From Mytilinidion resinicola (lineage: Eukaryota > Ascomycota > Dothideomycetes > Mytilinidiales > Mytilinidiaceae): DNA of 64,000 nucleotides. Positions 23,746-37,100 of the stretch are shown piece after piece. The notes beneath the pieces were generated by a model, which did not search any database, was not told the origin of the DNA, and was given only the letters and a program-made list of their open reading frames with translations. Made by a program: the position numbers and the translations under genes. The stretch is taken from assembly GCF_010093595.1 (NCBI RefSeq), contig NW_022985453.1, positions 1,078,897-1,142,896 on the forward strand. Direction: 5' to 3'. Each line of letters opens with the position of its first letter. The stretch's first letter is position 1.

Positions 23746-25230
23746 CCTAATAGAACCTAATAATAATAATAATAATATAGGAGCTTATTTTATAGGTTTT
23801 AACAGAATTATAGATAAGTATTTTAGCGTAATACGCGCTTGCCTAAGCCCGGCTCGGGCCTGTATAATAAGAGTATATAGCTATTACCTATAACTATATC
23901 TAATAGAAAACTCTATAATAGCTTCTATATCTTTCTATAAACACGATTTATATTATAATAGCTGCGTATCTAGTCTACTATATCTACGCCGTATATCTAA
24001 AGGTTATACTTATCGATTATTACTAGAATATTAAGCTACACCTACGCCTTTTTACTAAATATCTTTACCGTTTAATAATATCCTGTAGCTATTTTTATAG
24101 GTTATTTCCGTAGCTTAGTAATATAATCCTTCCTATTATTATATCTTTCTAGGCGAATTCTATTACTTTATAACTTTTTAACAACTCGCTATATAGTATA
24201 CCCTACGGAATTTACCTATTATAGCTTAACTTAAGGTCTATAAGTAATAGAAAGAAGCTCTCTATAGGCTTAATTTTCTTTCTTTTTATCTAGCGTTGTA
24301 AAGCGCTAGATTATTCCTTAATAGTAATAATATTTATCTTAATTCCTTTTATCTCTTTTTTCTTTATTTTAGTTATATACACGGTGCTAGCTGCTTCTAT
24401 TCTAAGCTTACGGAGCCTCTTAAATAGCTTTATATTAGAGAAAAGATTATCTAGCTAAACTATATACTTATAAGGTAGATAAAGGGGTTAATTTATAATA
24501 GAATTATATTATATTAAAAAATTAAGTATAATAGCTTATATTTTAGTAAAGCCCTTTATAAGAAATAATTTATTAAGGTTAATAGGGCCTTTTTTATCTC
24601 CCTTAGCATGCTATAGCTAATTAAGAATATAGCCTTAATTAGTAAAAACCTATATTTTAAACCCCTTCGGCGTTAGTTTAGATAGAATATTAATAATTTT
24701 ACTAGCCCGTTCTATAAACCTCTGTATTATTTTATTAATAGTAAGGTAAGGGCCTAGGGTCTAGTATATACGGCTACGTATTTATAGATACTTAAAGAGC
24801 TTATCTATACGCTTAAATATTAAATAGAATCTATTTTAGGGTATAGAAAAGCACTAAAAGTACTAATTAATCTGCTTAAACCGGGTCTTTAAAATATAGT
24901 CTTTTACTATATAGCTAGCACTATATAATCTAGGGCCCTAATAATTCTTAACGCGCTTTTCTATAGTAACTCCTATATAAATAAGTATTCTAAAATAGGT
25001 ATAGAGCTCGTGCCTTATAGTTGGCTTCTATAGCTGTGGCAGGCACACGTTAGTAGGCCGGTGCTATTCTATATACTTATTTATCTACTATACTATCTTC
25101 TCTATTATTTTATTAGTAAAGAATAGCTTAAAAATAGCTATAGAATTATGCCGATTAAGACTAAAAAGTATAAAAGCTTTTCCTAGAGCATACTAATTGT
25201 TAATACAGAGCAGAGAGAACTCGGGCAGCG
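23746..25230 (-). pseudogene. piggyBac-type transposase relic
   Basis: Read from about 25150 downwards on the minus strand, and ignoring RIP stops, this gives a fungal piggyBac (DDE_Tnp_1_7) transposase: SALRIIRALDYI-like N-terminal block, a KPTPKGFKI-type block, a GYILN...HAKGDKKGP-like stretch, LDNLFSNIKLFKRLRKL, and near the end the diagnostic VDIVDIRSYYNINRVYRK followed by SFLLDIVIGNSYIL. The order and spacing are those of the family. I could not locate TTAA target duplications or terminal inverted repeats; a GC-rich stretch ending in seven G at about 25220-25248 may be one terminus. Not functional. Confidence 0.75.
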
Positions 25231-26191
25231 GCGCCGGCTTTAGGGGGGGTGTTTTTACTTATTTTATATAAGAATCCTTCTATTTAACATAGTTAATATT
25301 ATTTAATATTCTAGGTATAATTAGGCATTAATTACTGTCTTTTTAGGTGGGTTTTAGTTAATTATTATGCCTGATAATATTTGTTTATATATCTAAGAAT
25401 AATATTCGCTTAGCGTTAGCCTGAGCGTTGCGCCTCGACGGGTTAAGGAATACTTTTTATTAATAGACCTATTATATAAAGGTTCTAAAACTTATAAACG
25501 GGCAGACGTGTAGCGTTTTATATACTCCTTCTCCTTTTATTTAGATAAACTTAGTATTTTAATTTCTCTTTACACCGCGTTTTTAAAGCTTAGAGCTAAC
25601 GTTTTTTACTACGGGTCGAAAAACACCCTGCGCCGAGATAAACCTGTTATTTAAGCATTTTAACTTTTTTCCTTGCAACTCTATTAAGCTATAGTTAGTA
25701 TATTATTTTTCTTAGGATACTTTCCTTTTAGGAACTAGTCTATAGTACGAAAAATACAATAGTTTTAGTTATACTGTTAATCGTTCCGTTTACAACGTCT
25801 AGATCGATTTTAGGTTTGCACCCCTACTATATAACAGCTATTAACACCTTTTTAAATTTTAGAGTACGTAAATAATAGTTCTATTATAAGAGAAGATAGT
25901 TCTATAATTTAAAAAAGCTTAGCTATTAGAAATATACGCTCTAAATTTATCCGTATAAAGTAGCCTTAAAAATATTTTAGTATAAGAAGTTAGCGTGCTT
26001 ATATAATAATACGCTAGATAATAAGCGATTTATATTATATTTAATACTATGCCTAAGTATATAGCACTTTTCTAAATATATCTCGTGTATTTTCTGTTGC
26101 TATATTTATAGTTAAAGAAGTTATATTAATAAGTATAGAAGATTCTAGATATTCCTTTTAAAAGATAAATACTTGCTGCTCCCCGGCCCCC
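25231..26191 (+). other. RIP-mutated sequence with an unidentified coding remnant
   Basis: A plus-strand frame from an ATG at about 25366 is relatively open for some 180 codons (SLSVAPRRVKEYFLLIDL, then KTYKRADV, then LRANVFYYGSKNTLRRDKPV), with stops mostly TAG or TAA at plausible Gln positions. I do not recognise a family. It lies downstream of the NLR relic and upstream of a Mutator-like insertion. It could be a host gene remnant or a second transposon frame. Confidence 0.3.
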
Positions 26192-26201
26192 TCTATAAAA
26201 T

Positions 26202-29200
26202 AGGGGCCACTAATCGCACACCCCCTTTTTACTAATTACACACCCCTTTTTCACTAATTGCACACCTTTTCCCCCTTCTATCGCTTCACCACCTTCTAAT
26301 TAGCTCGGAGGGCAGCTCCGGAGCCTCCGATTCACTTATTAAGCTCGCTCGCTAATTCTAAGTGCTTTCTCTAAATACAGCGTGTATATAAGCAATTATA
26401 TCCTTATCCTCCACCTCTATAATACACTTGCTATAGCCTTCTAGCTGCTACTAACACGGTTCTATAATACTATAGAGGAAGCCGAGAAAGCGCTTATAGA
26501 GTATATAAAGGTATAAGGCTACGGGCTTATAAAGTACCGCTCTAAAAGTAATAAGAAAGCAAAGGAAATAAGGAAAATATAGTTTAAGTACTGCTTTAAT
26601 AGCAATCTAGATTCTACTACACGTGTACGCTGTATAGCTACTAAAAAAGGAAACTATATAATGTATAGTACGCTTACTTAGCAGCCTTTTAGCTATAATA
26701 ATAAACGTCTATAGCTATAGAAGATAGAAGAGGCGGCTTATAATAACTATTATCCTATACTTAAACCTATAGCAGCCGCATATAATAGGAAGCGCTTAGC
26801 CTTAATAAATCGCCTTATTTAAACGGATATATCCAGCGGAATAAAGCCTAATAAGATGTATATAAAGCTATTAAAAAAGGGGGTTACTATTACTGTGCAG
26901 GATATTAGGAATAAGCGAACACGGTACCGCAAGGAGCTTTTTAGTAGCCTTACGCCTATATAAGCTCTCCTTAGTATACTAGAAATATCTATATTTCCTT
27001 TACCTAACGGCTAAAAGAGGAAGTATATATATAGCTATATAAAGGACTAGAAGAACCGGATTAATTACCTTTTCTTTACTTATCTAGATTCTATCGAGAT
27101 TCTACAGTCTAACTATAATATTATACTATTAGACTACACCTATAAAACTAATAGATTTAGCATACTGTTTTTATATATAACTAGTATTATATATATATAT
27201 AACAACTTTAAGATTAGCTATTATTTTATTCTAAAAAAGAAGAAGGTAAACTATAACTAGGCGGTATAGCAGCTCTTTAAGCTCTTTTAACGCTATTCTA
27301 TTACACCACGCGTTTTCCTAATAGATAAGGAATAAGCTCTAAGGAACGCACTATATTAATAGTAGCCTACTATCCCACGCCTCTTATATATATAGCATAT
27401 TAAGAAGAATATTAATACTAAGCTAGCTAAGGTATATAAAAATAAACCGATATTCCCTGTAGGCTATACTAATACGCTAATAGAGAATAATACGGAAGAG
27501 CAGAAGGCGGCTAAGGAAAAGAGGTAAAAAGAGAAAAAAAGTGAATTTATTATCCGTTGGACTGCTATAAAAAAGCTAGAACTTTTTAATTAATTTAATA
27601 AGGCCTAAAATAAGCTACTTAATAACTATAAGAAGAGGCCTAGCCTTATAGAGTATATAAAGGAAAAGTAGTAGCTGTATAGATAGAAATAGGCAACTTA
27701 CTACACTTAAATAGCTTGGCATTTTAGAACTATATAAGTATCTGCTTATATCCTATTTCTCGATTAATATTTAAGCTCTATTCTTGCCCTTTTTAGCGCT
27801 AGTTATCCTGTATACTAGTAAACCCCTTGTAAAATTTAGGCTTCGAATTCGCATGTTTTAGTATTAAGATTTAGGTTAAGCAGATATAAATTTAGGTTAC
27901 TAACCAAGTTTTTATAGTATTATATTACGGAATAAAGGCGCGTATAGCCTGCTTAAAGGATTTCTCTAGGTGTTAACTAGCTATCTATTTAACGTTCTTT
28001 TTAATATTTAGAACCTTATTCTTAATATAAAGTCTAAGTATAAGAACTAGGTAGCTAGGTTTTATACTTATACTCCGTATTATATTAAAAAGGCTGAATT
28101 CCGTAATCTATATTAAAAGGTTATACCGCAGGCGCTTGCTCTCCTTAAGAAGCAACTTAAGCAGGTAAAATTAAATAAATATAACCCGAATAACTATACT
28201 TATACGTTTATATTAATCTATAGTATACTATACGCTTATAAGCTTTATAAACATCTATACTAAGCGCTTACTACTACTTCTTTAAACCCGGTGCTCTATA
28301 TATAACCGGAAGAGATAGATTACTATTAGTAGTTTATTCGGCTAGGTATATAATAACCGGCTATTCCTTTTAGACTATTTAAAAATATACTTAATCCTGC
28401 TATTATTAAGCGTTAATAAGGCCGCCCTTCTATTAAAAGGAGCGGCCACTATATATATAATAATACCTAGAGAAATATATTACGGTTTAAGGTTGCTATA
28501 GGTATAGGTTTAGCGGCTCGGCGTGGAGGTAAATAGGACGGATAATAAGGTATAGCTCTACAACACCTGCCCGCTTCTCTACAGCAAAATCTAGCTATTC
28601 CTGTCCGTTAGAATACCCCTTAGTCGACGGCTGCACCTACTAAAACTAGTATTAATATTTCTTAAATTAATCCTGCCCTTTTTAAGCCTACGGCAGCACC
28701 TATAACAGCGTATACGGCAGCACCTATAACAGCGTATACGGCAGCGTATATAGTAGCGTATATAGTAGCGTATATAGCAGCGTATATAGCAGCGTATATA
28801 GTAGCGTATATAGTAGCGTATATAGCTGCACCTATAGCTAAAAAACGCGGCCGGCCGCTTAGTGCAAAGGATAAAGTACTATAGAAAAAGGTAGGAGCTT
28901 AAAGGTAAGATAGTACTTAGCCTTAACCTTATATAGAATAAGAGAATAACTATATAGATATTCTATAACAGATTACAGCTCTATAAGCACGTTTAGAAGG
29001 GTTTTAGCGTTTAGTAGGTGTTAAAAAGGGCACTGCTAAGTTATTAAGCCGGCCGCTAAGCCGTAGGAATATTACAGCGCCTGCAGAGTATAACTATAAA
29101 AAGAAGGCTAAGAAGTATATAGATTAGTATATAGAGTAGGTGCAGGTAGTAATATAAAGGGGCTAAGCTTAATATAAAGGAGCTGTAATAAGGTAAGGTT

Positions 29201-29530
29201 TTAATAGGTTTAGTATACTTATAGGTATATAGGCACTTCTAGAATAGAACTTCTATTCTATACTTAGACTTAGGCTTATATATAAGGCTATATAAATCGG
29301 TATATATTTTTTCCAATTTATATAGCTATATATATAGCCGTATATAAGGCCGTACGGCTTTACGTATAGTATTACGTATAGATAAACGTATAAGTAAATA
29401 CCTGGAGAAAGCTCCGCGTTAATCCGAGCTAATTAGAAGGTGGTGAAGCAATAGAAGGGGGGAAAAGGTATGCGATTAGTGAAAAAGGGGTGTGCGATTA
29501 GTAAAAATAGGGTATGCGATTAGTAGCCCC
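26202..29530 (+). mobile_element. Mutator-like element (MULE) with perfect 10-bp target duplication
   Basis: The element is flanked by CTATAAAATA at 26192-26201 and 29531-29540, the 9-10 bp duplication typical of Mutator transposons. Long terminal inverted repeats (about 110 bp) begin GGGGCCACTAATCGCACACC; each contains three tandem copies of a 20-23 bp unit with ACTAATYGCACACC. The plus-strand frame (about 26470-27800) carries a FAR1-like N-terminus (GYGLIKYRSKSNKKAKEIRK) and a MULE transposase core (EILQSNYNIILLDYTYKTNR, then ITPRVFLIDKE with ALRNALY). The C-terminal part (about 28300-29200) has an AYI-rich tandem repeat and an AT-hook-like KKRGRPLS. Many stops; inactive. It sits about 40 bp beyond the stop of the NLR relic. 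Confidence 0.9.
28690..28835 (+). repeat. Coding minisatellite inside the MULE
   Basis: Two 24-bp units followed by about eight 12-bp units (GYAGCGTATATA), translating as repeats of (A/V)AYI in the transposase frame. The Y positions are C/T differences in CpA context. Confidence 0.8.
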
Positions 29531-29810
29531 CTATAAAATAGAGATTAGAAAAGAAATATATAATAAGATAAAGAAAGTATATATAAGGCCTATATATAAA
29601 ATTTAAGGAATATAGTACAACCTAAAAAATACCCTAAAAAAACTGCGTTTCTATTAACTATAGCGCAAGTCGGTCGATATTTAGAAGGAAGCTATAGCAA
29701 CTACTGTTAGTTTAAAGAAATCTATTAGTCTTATATAAAGATATAAAATAGCTGCACTTTTTAGGACGAGGTCGATGGCGTAGTAGGAACATGCAAGCGA
29801 ATATCACCGC

Positions 29811-30540
29811 AATCTGTTTGGATATACTGGCCGTCTAGCGAAAAGGCGACGGCCTTAACGCTATAGGTATAGCCCTTAAGCACACTGCGGCACAACCCTG
29901 TGGCCGCCTCCTACACCCGCACCGTGTTGTTGTCTAAGGCGGACGCGACCAGCTAGCTGTCTGGCGAGAAGGCGACGGCGTTAACGCTGTAGGTATAGCC
30001 CTCGAGCACGCTGCGGCACAACCCCGTGGCCGCCTCCTACACCCGCACCGTGTTGTCCCAAGAGGCGGACGCGACCAGCTAGCTGTCTGGCGAGAAGGCG
30101 ACGGCCTTAATGCTGTCGGTATAGCCCTTAAGCACGCTGCGGCACGACCCTGTGGCCGCCTCCTACACCCGCACCGTGTAGTCCTAAGAGGCGGACGCGA
30201 CCAGCTAGCTGTCTGGCGAGAAGGCGACGGCCTTAACGCTGTAGGTATAGCCCTTAAGCACACTGCGGCACAATTCCGTGGCCGCCTCCTACACCCGCAC
30301 CGTGTAGTTGTCTAAGGCGGACGCAACTAGCTGGCCGTCTGGCGAGAAGGCGACGGCGTTAACCCTGGAGGTATAGCCCTCGAGCACGCTGCAGTATAAT
30401 CCTGTGGCCGCCTCCTACACCCGTACTGTATAGTTATCTAAGGCGGACGCAACTAGCTGGCCGTCTGGTAAGAAGGCGACGGCATTAACGCTGGAGGTAT
30501 AGCCCTTAAGCACGCTGCAGTAAGTATTCCAGTCGTTTTC
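29811..30540 (-). repeat. Six near-identical WD40 repeats of the NLR relic (126-bp period)
   Basis: The conserved GTCGCCTT/GGCGACGG core recurs at exact 126-bp spacing (42 codons) six times. Each unit reads SVL-G(Y/H)-SVNAVAF-PDGQLVASA-D--TVRV on the minus strand. The block keeps high GC and many CpG, yet five of five VRVWEAAT motifs have TGG changed to TAG. Such homogenised WD40 arrays are known in fungal NWD genes, where they set recognition specificity. Confidence 0.9.
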
Positions 30541-31416
30541 CCGTTTTAATAATAACTTAATCCACCCCGGTATTTTATCTATAAAAACTTTCTATACTAT
30601 ACTTGCTTCTAGGGCAAATATAAGAGCCGAGGAATATATTTATAAAGGAGTATTTTAGAGTATATATTAGAATTAAAAAGTAAATTATTAAGCGTTATAG
30701 AGAAATATAGAAAAAGCACTATTTAATACCTGTATTATATATTAGTATAATATAATATTAGAAAAAAGTAGAAGCCTTACCTTAACTAGCGTAGAAAGTG
30801 TTTTTAATAAGGAAATATATTTATTTATATTTCTAATTAGACTTATCGCTTTAAGCTAGTAAAGAAAATATTTCTAGAGAAATATATCTATAGTAGCCTT
30901 ATTACTAATAAAATGCTAGCTCTGCTTAAAAAGGTAATATACCTAGTAATAATAAGTATACTATAACTTAGGCAATAGGTAGGTTATAATTTTTCCTTTA
31001 TTAACTTTACTACTTAAAGTCCTAAGCTATAAGTAGTATATATTCTATTATAGGCTATTAGGGCCGGATATAAATTAAAGGTAATAAAACGCTAACCTTT
31101 TATATCTTGCTTTCTTATCTACCTAAAATAGGCTCTTCTCCTTCTTTAACGTATTAATAAGAAATTTGCGGAATAATAAGTACAGGAGCTATATAGGTAT
31201 ATTATCGCGGTTTAGTATACTTAGAATAGAGTATAGGAAATCTAGTTAGCAAGTAATATTATCCTTAGATATATAAAAGAGGCGAGCAAGTAATATAGTA
31301 GAAAGTAGAGTTTCTAAAACTACTATACTTCCTATAATATCCCGAAACTTATATACCTACCTTTTTTTATTTTCCTTATCCTCTTTATTAAATAGCTAAT
31401 TAAGAATAGAAAGATA

Positions 31417-33263
31417 TAACGTATTTTATAAGTAAGCCATCTACCTAAGCAAGCCGTCTACTTTATTATAAAAATATAACACGTTAACTTCCAACTACTA
31501 TACGTCGATAATATAACGTGCAATTAATACAAAATAAAGGTCGAATATGCATAGCTATTGCAGCAATTAATCGGCAGCAATTTACAAGCGAACGGCGCGC
31601 TATTATAATATATAACGTCCCTAGAAGCATACTTTAAGATTAACGCGCTGGAATAACCCTATAACGCGATTCTAAGCCTAATTTAAAGAAGCTTTTAAAG
31701 CTAGAGGAATTAGTTATTACTTAATATATACTCGACCTAAATTTACAAGGATTTCCGCCTAGCTTATATACTGTACAAGAGATGGCCAACAAATTGCTTA
31801 CTAAGCGCGCTGCCGGCTAAGTTAGCAAGAACTAGCTAGAAAACTTTATTAAGCAAACACCTAAGCTTAAAACATAATTTAATTAAAAGTACAACTATTA
31901 AAAAGCTCTATATAAGGATCTAAAAGCTATTAGTAATTAGTTTAAGCTTATGCGCAATATAAAAGCAAAGTATAGTATTCTAGATAAAAATATATATAAC
32001 TTTAATAAAGCCGGCTTCTAAATAGGTGTTATCTTAACAGGTGTAGTTATAATAGGCTCTAAGCGCTATAATTATCTAAAATCTATATAGCTAGGCAATC
32101 GCAAATAGATAATAATAATCTAAGGTGTTAATACCTATAAATAGGCTATTCTACTATTTATTATCTTTACAGGTATATACCACCTTTCTATATAGTATAA
32201 GGGTAATAATATACCACTAGATTAGGTTATAGTAGTAAGTAATAATAGCTAGACAATAAATAAGCTTAGTATTACCTAGCTATACTATTTTAATACGCAT
32301 ATAAAAGATCGCACGATAGGCACGCACCGGCTGCTAATTATTAATAGCCACGAGAGCTATATCTCGCTCGAATTCTAATAGATTTATAAGGAGAATAATA
32401 TTATTACTCTCTATATACCAGCGTATTTATCGCACCTACTATAGCCGCTTAATATTAGCTGCTTTGCGCTAATAAAAAAGGCGTATAGGCGCTAAATTAA
32501 GGACTTAGTACGCTACTATATTAACTATATTACTAAGCTAAAGTTCCTGCCAGCATTTAAAGTAGCTTTCTATAGCTTAATTATAAAGAGCAATATTTAC
32601 GCAGGCTTTTAAAGCGCAGGCCTTATACTACTTAATCTAGAAGCAGTGCTATTAAAGCTTAATATTAGGCTCTGTATACTATTGCCTTCGCCTGCTACTA
32701 TAGAGGCTCTATAGGAATTAAAAATACTAAGCAACGCTTTTAAGCTAAGCTCTTAATTAGCTTTAATTTATAAGCGTATTTAAATATATTAAAATAGCTC
32801 GCCTATAGCTATTTTTAACTCGCTTAATAGCCTTTCTAAAGGTGCTAAAAGCATAATATATTAAGCTGCGCTGCTGCGTAATACTGTTACCAGCCTTTAA
32901 AAGGTAAATAAAGCTGCTATAAAGTGCAAGGCGCGCAAAAAAAAGCGTATTTAGAGGGAAGGAACTCTAATAATAGAAGCAGGCTCTTAAATAGCTGCTT
33001 AACGGCTTAAGAAGGACGCTTAAAGTAAAAAGCAGTAAGGTAGAGCAGGCTCTAATAGAATCGTGCAGCGCTGTAGGCGCTGCGGCAAGTTAGGGCACAA
33101 TATTTATACGTGCAAAAACGATGCAGAAGTTGCTGCAGATTAGGCTATAAGTTGTATATAGTTAATATCTATTAGCGTTATAGAGCAATTAACGTTTAAG
33201 GCAGGTTTTTATAATAAAGTAGACGGCTCGCTTAGGTAGACGGCTCGCTTATAGAATACGTTA
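31417..33263 (+). mobile_element. Fot1/pogo-family DNA transposon, copy B (RIP-mutated)
   Basis: Same family as 4015-5895, with the same terminal repeats but two 17-bp subterminal units at each end instead of three. It lies inside the NLR relic, between the end of NACHT (a ...KVLKLN reading) and TYLSILN, and the NLR frame continues across it. Left half (to about 32145) differs from copy A at up to 20 percent of sites in places, nearly all C-to-T or G-to-A; the right half is almost identical. The transposase frame has several stops and cannot work. Confidence 0.9.
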
Positions 33264-33754
33264 TTGTATTAAGTTTTAAAACTTTTACCTTCTAATACTC
33301 TAAGATAATCTCTAGGCGCTTTTTAGGATTATAACACTAATTGCTAATATATTAATATACAGTAGCAGTAAAGATAAATAAAGGGACTGCTTATTTAACT
33401 AGCGCCTTAACTTAATCTCTTTTTAGCTAGCCTAAAAATAGTAATTATTCTTCCTATACTTATCCTAGTTTATGCTTAAAATACACGCGGATATTATATT
33501 AAATTATTTATTTTGCAACTTTATACAGGATAAGGTCTTTAAACATACTATTAGGCAATTATTTAAATCCTAGGCGGATATATAGTTCTAGTTAGCTTAT
33601 TATAAAAACCCGTAATAATACTAACTTAAAATCCCTTATTTATAAAAGGAGCTAAAGAGTTATTTATATATTACTATCTTACTTGTATTTATCTAACGCG
33701 TTTATTATAATAAGTAGTACTAAATCTAGTAAATATACTATATTTAAAAGCGGA

Positions 33755-34100
33755 TGTTACAGTAACCACCTGTAATACCTTACCTACTATAATTTACTAA
33801 TTACGTGTCTAGTCTAGCTCCTAGTCTAGATTATATCCTAGAACGTAGCCTAAATTATATAACCTAGTCTAGGTTGTAGTCTAGGTTATAGACTAGATTA
33901 TATAGCGTCGTTACCTAATCTCGCACGGAGCTCGCGAGCTTATACTATACGCACGTTCCGCCGGCATATCTTCTCCGCCGGCGCTCTCGATTTCCTATTC
34001 CTTATACAACGTCTTAATTCCCTATATAGTAACATATTTAGCATCTAATTAAAGCTTTCTTCTAAGCTCTTAAACTCCTGCTTATAGCACCACCGTAATA
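33755..34100 (+). repeat. 5' LTR of Gypsy-1 copy B
   Basis: 346 bp starting TGTTACAGTAACC, directly after target site GCGGA. Confidence 0.92.
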
Positions 34101-37100
34101 TTATATTATGTTAACCTTTACCCTTATAATAACCCTAAATAACCCGACCGCTATACTTCTAGAGCTAGTTACCTCTATAAAAGAATAGCTTACCGCAGTA
34201 TAATCCTTATTTATAGGAGCCCTATAAAACTAATAATCTGCCTTTATAGAAGAGATAGCAGCGTTATAAAAGGAAATTTTAATAATCCGGGAATACTATT
34301 ATAAATTAAATAATAGCTTAAAGCCTGTTACTCCTATAAACTATATATAGACGCCAACTATTAAAATTACGCCCCTTTCTTCCTCTAATACCTCTCTAAT
34401 GCGTCCTAATACGTGTACTATAAAATCCGACCGCCTACCTAACCCTCTAATATTTAATAGACGCTGTAAGGATCTCCCTATTTTTATCTAGAAACTTTAG
34501 TATAAACTAGAATAGAATATAGACCAATACCTTACTAAATAAGCCCGGCTGCTCTATACCTATTCTCGACTTAAACGCAACCTGTTAATATTAGTAGCTC
34601 CCTTAATAGATTAAGATATATATACTATTAAGCTACTTATCCAATTCCTATAGGCTATATACGGCAACCTAAATAAGAAACTTACGGCTCTAAGCAGGTT
34701 ATATTTATTAAAATAAGGAAAGCGGAGTTTTATATTATACTTTGCTAAATTCCGACGCCTTACGGCTAATATAGGTTTAAATAAAATTGGCCTAATAACC
34801 TAACTCCGGTATTTGCTCTCTAATAAACTCCGTCGAGCTATAGTTAGTGTTGCTATCCCGGATAACTTAAATAGCTATACTAACCTTATCTTAGTATATA
34901 ATAATAATCTTTAATTCCTTCTAACTAACCGCTTTTCCTAATATTAAGCCCTAACTTAGAAGAACCTAAACGCGATAGAAATTAATACATCTAATTATGC
35001 GCCGGTTAGATCTGCTAAATAAGAAAAATGCCGCCGAAAGGGGCTCTGCTATAAGTGCCGTAAGTATAGCTATATCTTCTGCAACTGCTCTATACTGCTA
35101 CTATAAGTCTAATCCTTTAGCCTAGATAGGCCTATAAGCCCTTATATATATATATAAGCTATAAGTCCTCCTTAATTTTTACCTGTCTGCCGTTTATCTA
35201 TATCTATAAACTTGTCCTCTAGCTCTAATTATTTTAGAGGAAAACGCTAGTCCCGCATAAAAAAGCTGTTAAAAGCCCGGTCCCGGGCTTAAGTCGCCCC
35301 CCGGGACTATTCCAACCCTGGATTTCTGTAAACCTATTTAAAGAACCTGTAGCTAACTCCTAGAAATAATAGATTTTTACCCTATTCTCCCTGCAGTAAG
35401 GTTCTATATAACTAAATACCCGAGCCCTAATTAATAGCGGAGCTACAGGTATAGGTTATATTTACAGATCTCTAGCGCGCGCATAAAACCTTTATCTTAA
35501 ACTACTACTAATTATCTTACGCCTAACTAGATTTAACGGAAAATAACTAAAAAAAGAAAGAATTACGCACTCTATACGCGTGACCCTCCGCCATCTAAAC
35601 TATATAGAACTAATCCGCCTCTATATACTAGAGATTGGAAAATATAACCTAATACTAGGATAGCTATAGCTATATAAGCACCGCGTTGGAATTAATTATA
35701 ATAACCAACGGCTGCTCTTCCGCTCCTTCTATTACTAGGCTTATTACCTGCGCAAACCTGCTAATATATTCTAATATAATAATAATAAAAACCCTGGCCA
35801 GAAGGCTTATAGCAAAGCCCCTTACTTAATAACTAAACACTTCCGTTCTTAATAGTTAAGCCTGCGTATATAACACCGACACGACTACTAGCTTTCTAAG
35901 ATAAACCGCCAGCTAAATAAACCCGAACCTGAACCTAAACCTAAACCTAAACCTAAACCCGAATTAGAATTAGAACCTAATATAGAACCCGATGCGGAGC
36001 TAGATATCTATCTGCTTAAGGCAGAGATATTAACCTAATTAGCCTGATAACCTGATTATAAAATCTTCGCTATTACTATTACTAATATTAATAAGGCCTT
36101 AGCTAAGAAGAAGTATACTAACCTAGCAATAAAGGTCCCTGTGGAATACTACCTGTTCTTAAAGAACTTCTCCTGCTAAAAGGCTAATAAGCTGCCTAAT
36201 TACTGTATATATAATTATAAAATTGTCCTAGAAAAAGGAAAGCAACTTAGATTTGGCCCGCTATATAGTATATCCTAGAATAAACTAAAGGTGCTCCGAA
36301 AGTACCTTAATAACAACCTCGCGAAAGGGTTTATTTGCGCCAGCTTATCGCCCGTTGCCTTTCCTATTATCTTTATTAAAAAACTAGAAAAAGGTTTATA
36401 ATTCTGCGTTAACTACTAAGCGCTAAATGCGGTAACTATTAAGAACTGTTATCTAATTCCTCTAATCTAAGAAACTCTAGCCTAATTTAGTAAGGCTAAG
36501 TACTATACTAAGCTTAATATTATCTTAGCGTTTAATTGCTTATAGATCGCAAAAGGAAATAAATAGCTAACAGCCTTCCGGACATAATATAGCCTATTTA
36601 AATACCTAGTTATACCCTTTAGACTAGCTAACGCCCCTAGTATATTCCAGCACTATATAAATAATATACTCCGCCTATACCTAAACGTATTCTGCACCGC
36701 GTATATTAATAACATCCTAATATATAGTAAAAGCTTTAAAGAACACCAGCACTATATAAGGCTAGTTCTTAAGGCCTTAGAAAATACAGGACTGCAACTT
36801 AATATTAATAAATACAAATTCTACTAGAGCAGTATTATATACCTAGGGTATATAATAACAACTAACGGAATTAGTATAGACCCGAATAAGATTAATAATA
36901 TCTATAACTAGGAGACCCTTTATAATATAAAGAACGTATAAGCCTTTATAGGATTTGCCAACTTCTACTAATAATTTATTAACAATTTCTCTAGGTTAGC
37001 TGCACCCTTAATTACCCTTATAAAAAAGGGCATATAATTCTAATTTAATAATACCTATAAGGAAGCATTTAAACGCCTTAAAACAGCTTTTACAACTGCC

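Noticed and set aside
29934..30263. Open frame of 109 codons on the minus strand with a repeated Arg-rich sequence
   Set aside because: It is a shifted-frame shadow of the WD40 repeats; the true frame gives SVNAVAF and QLVASA motifs.
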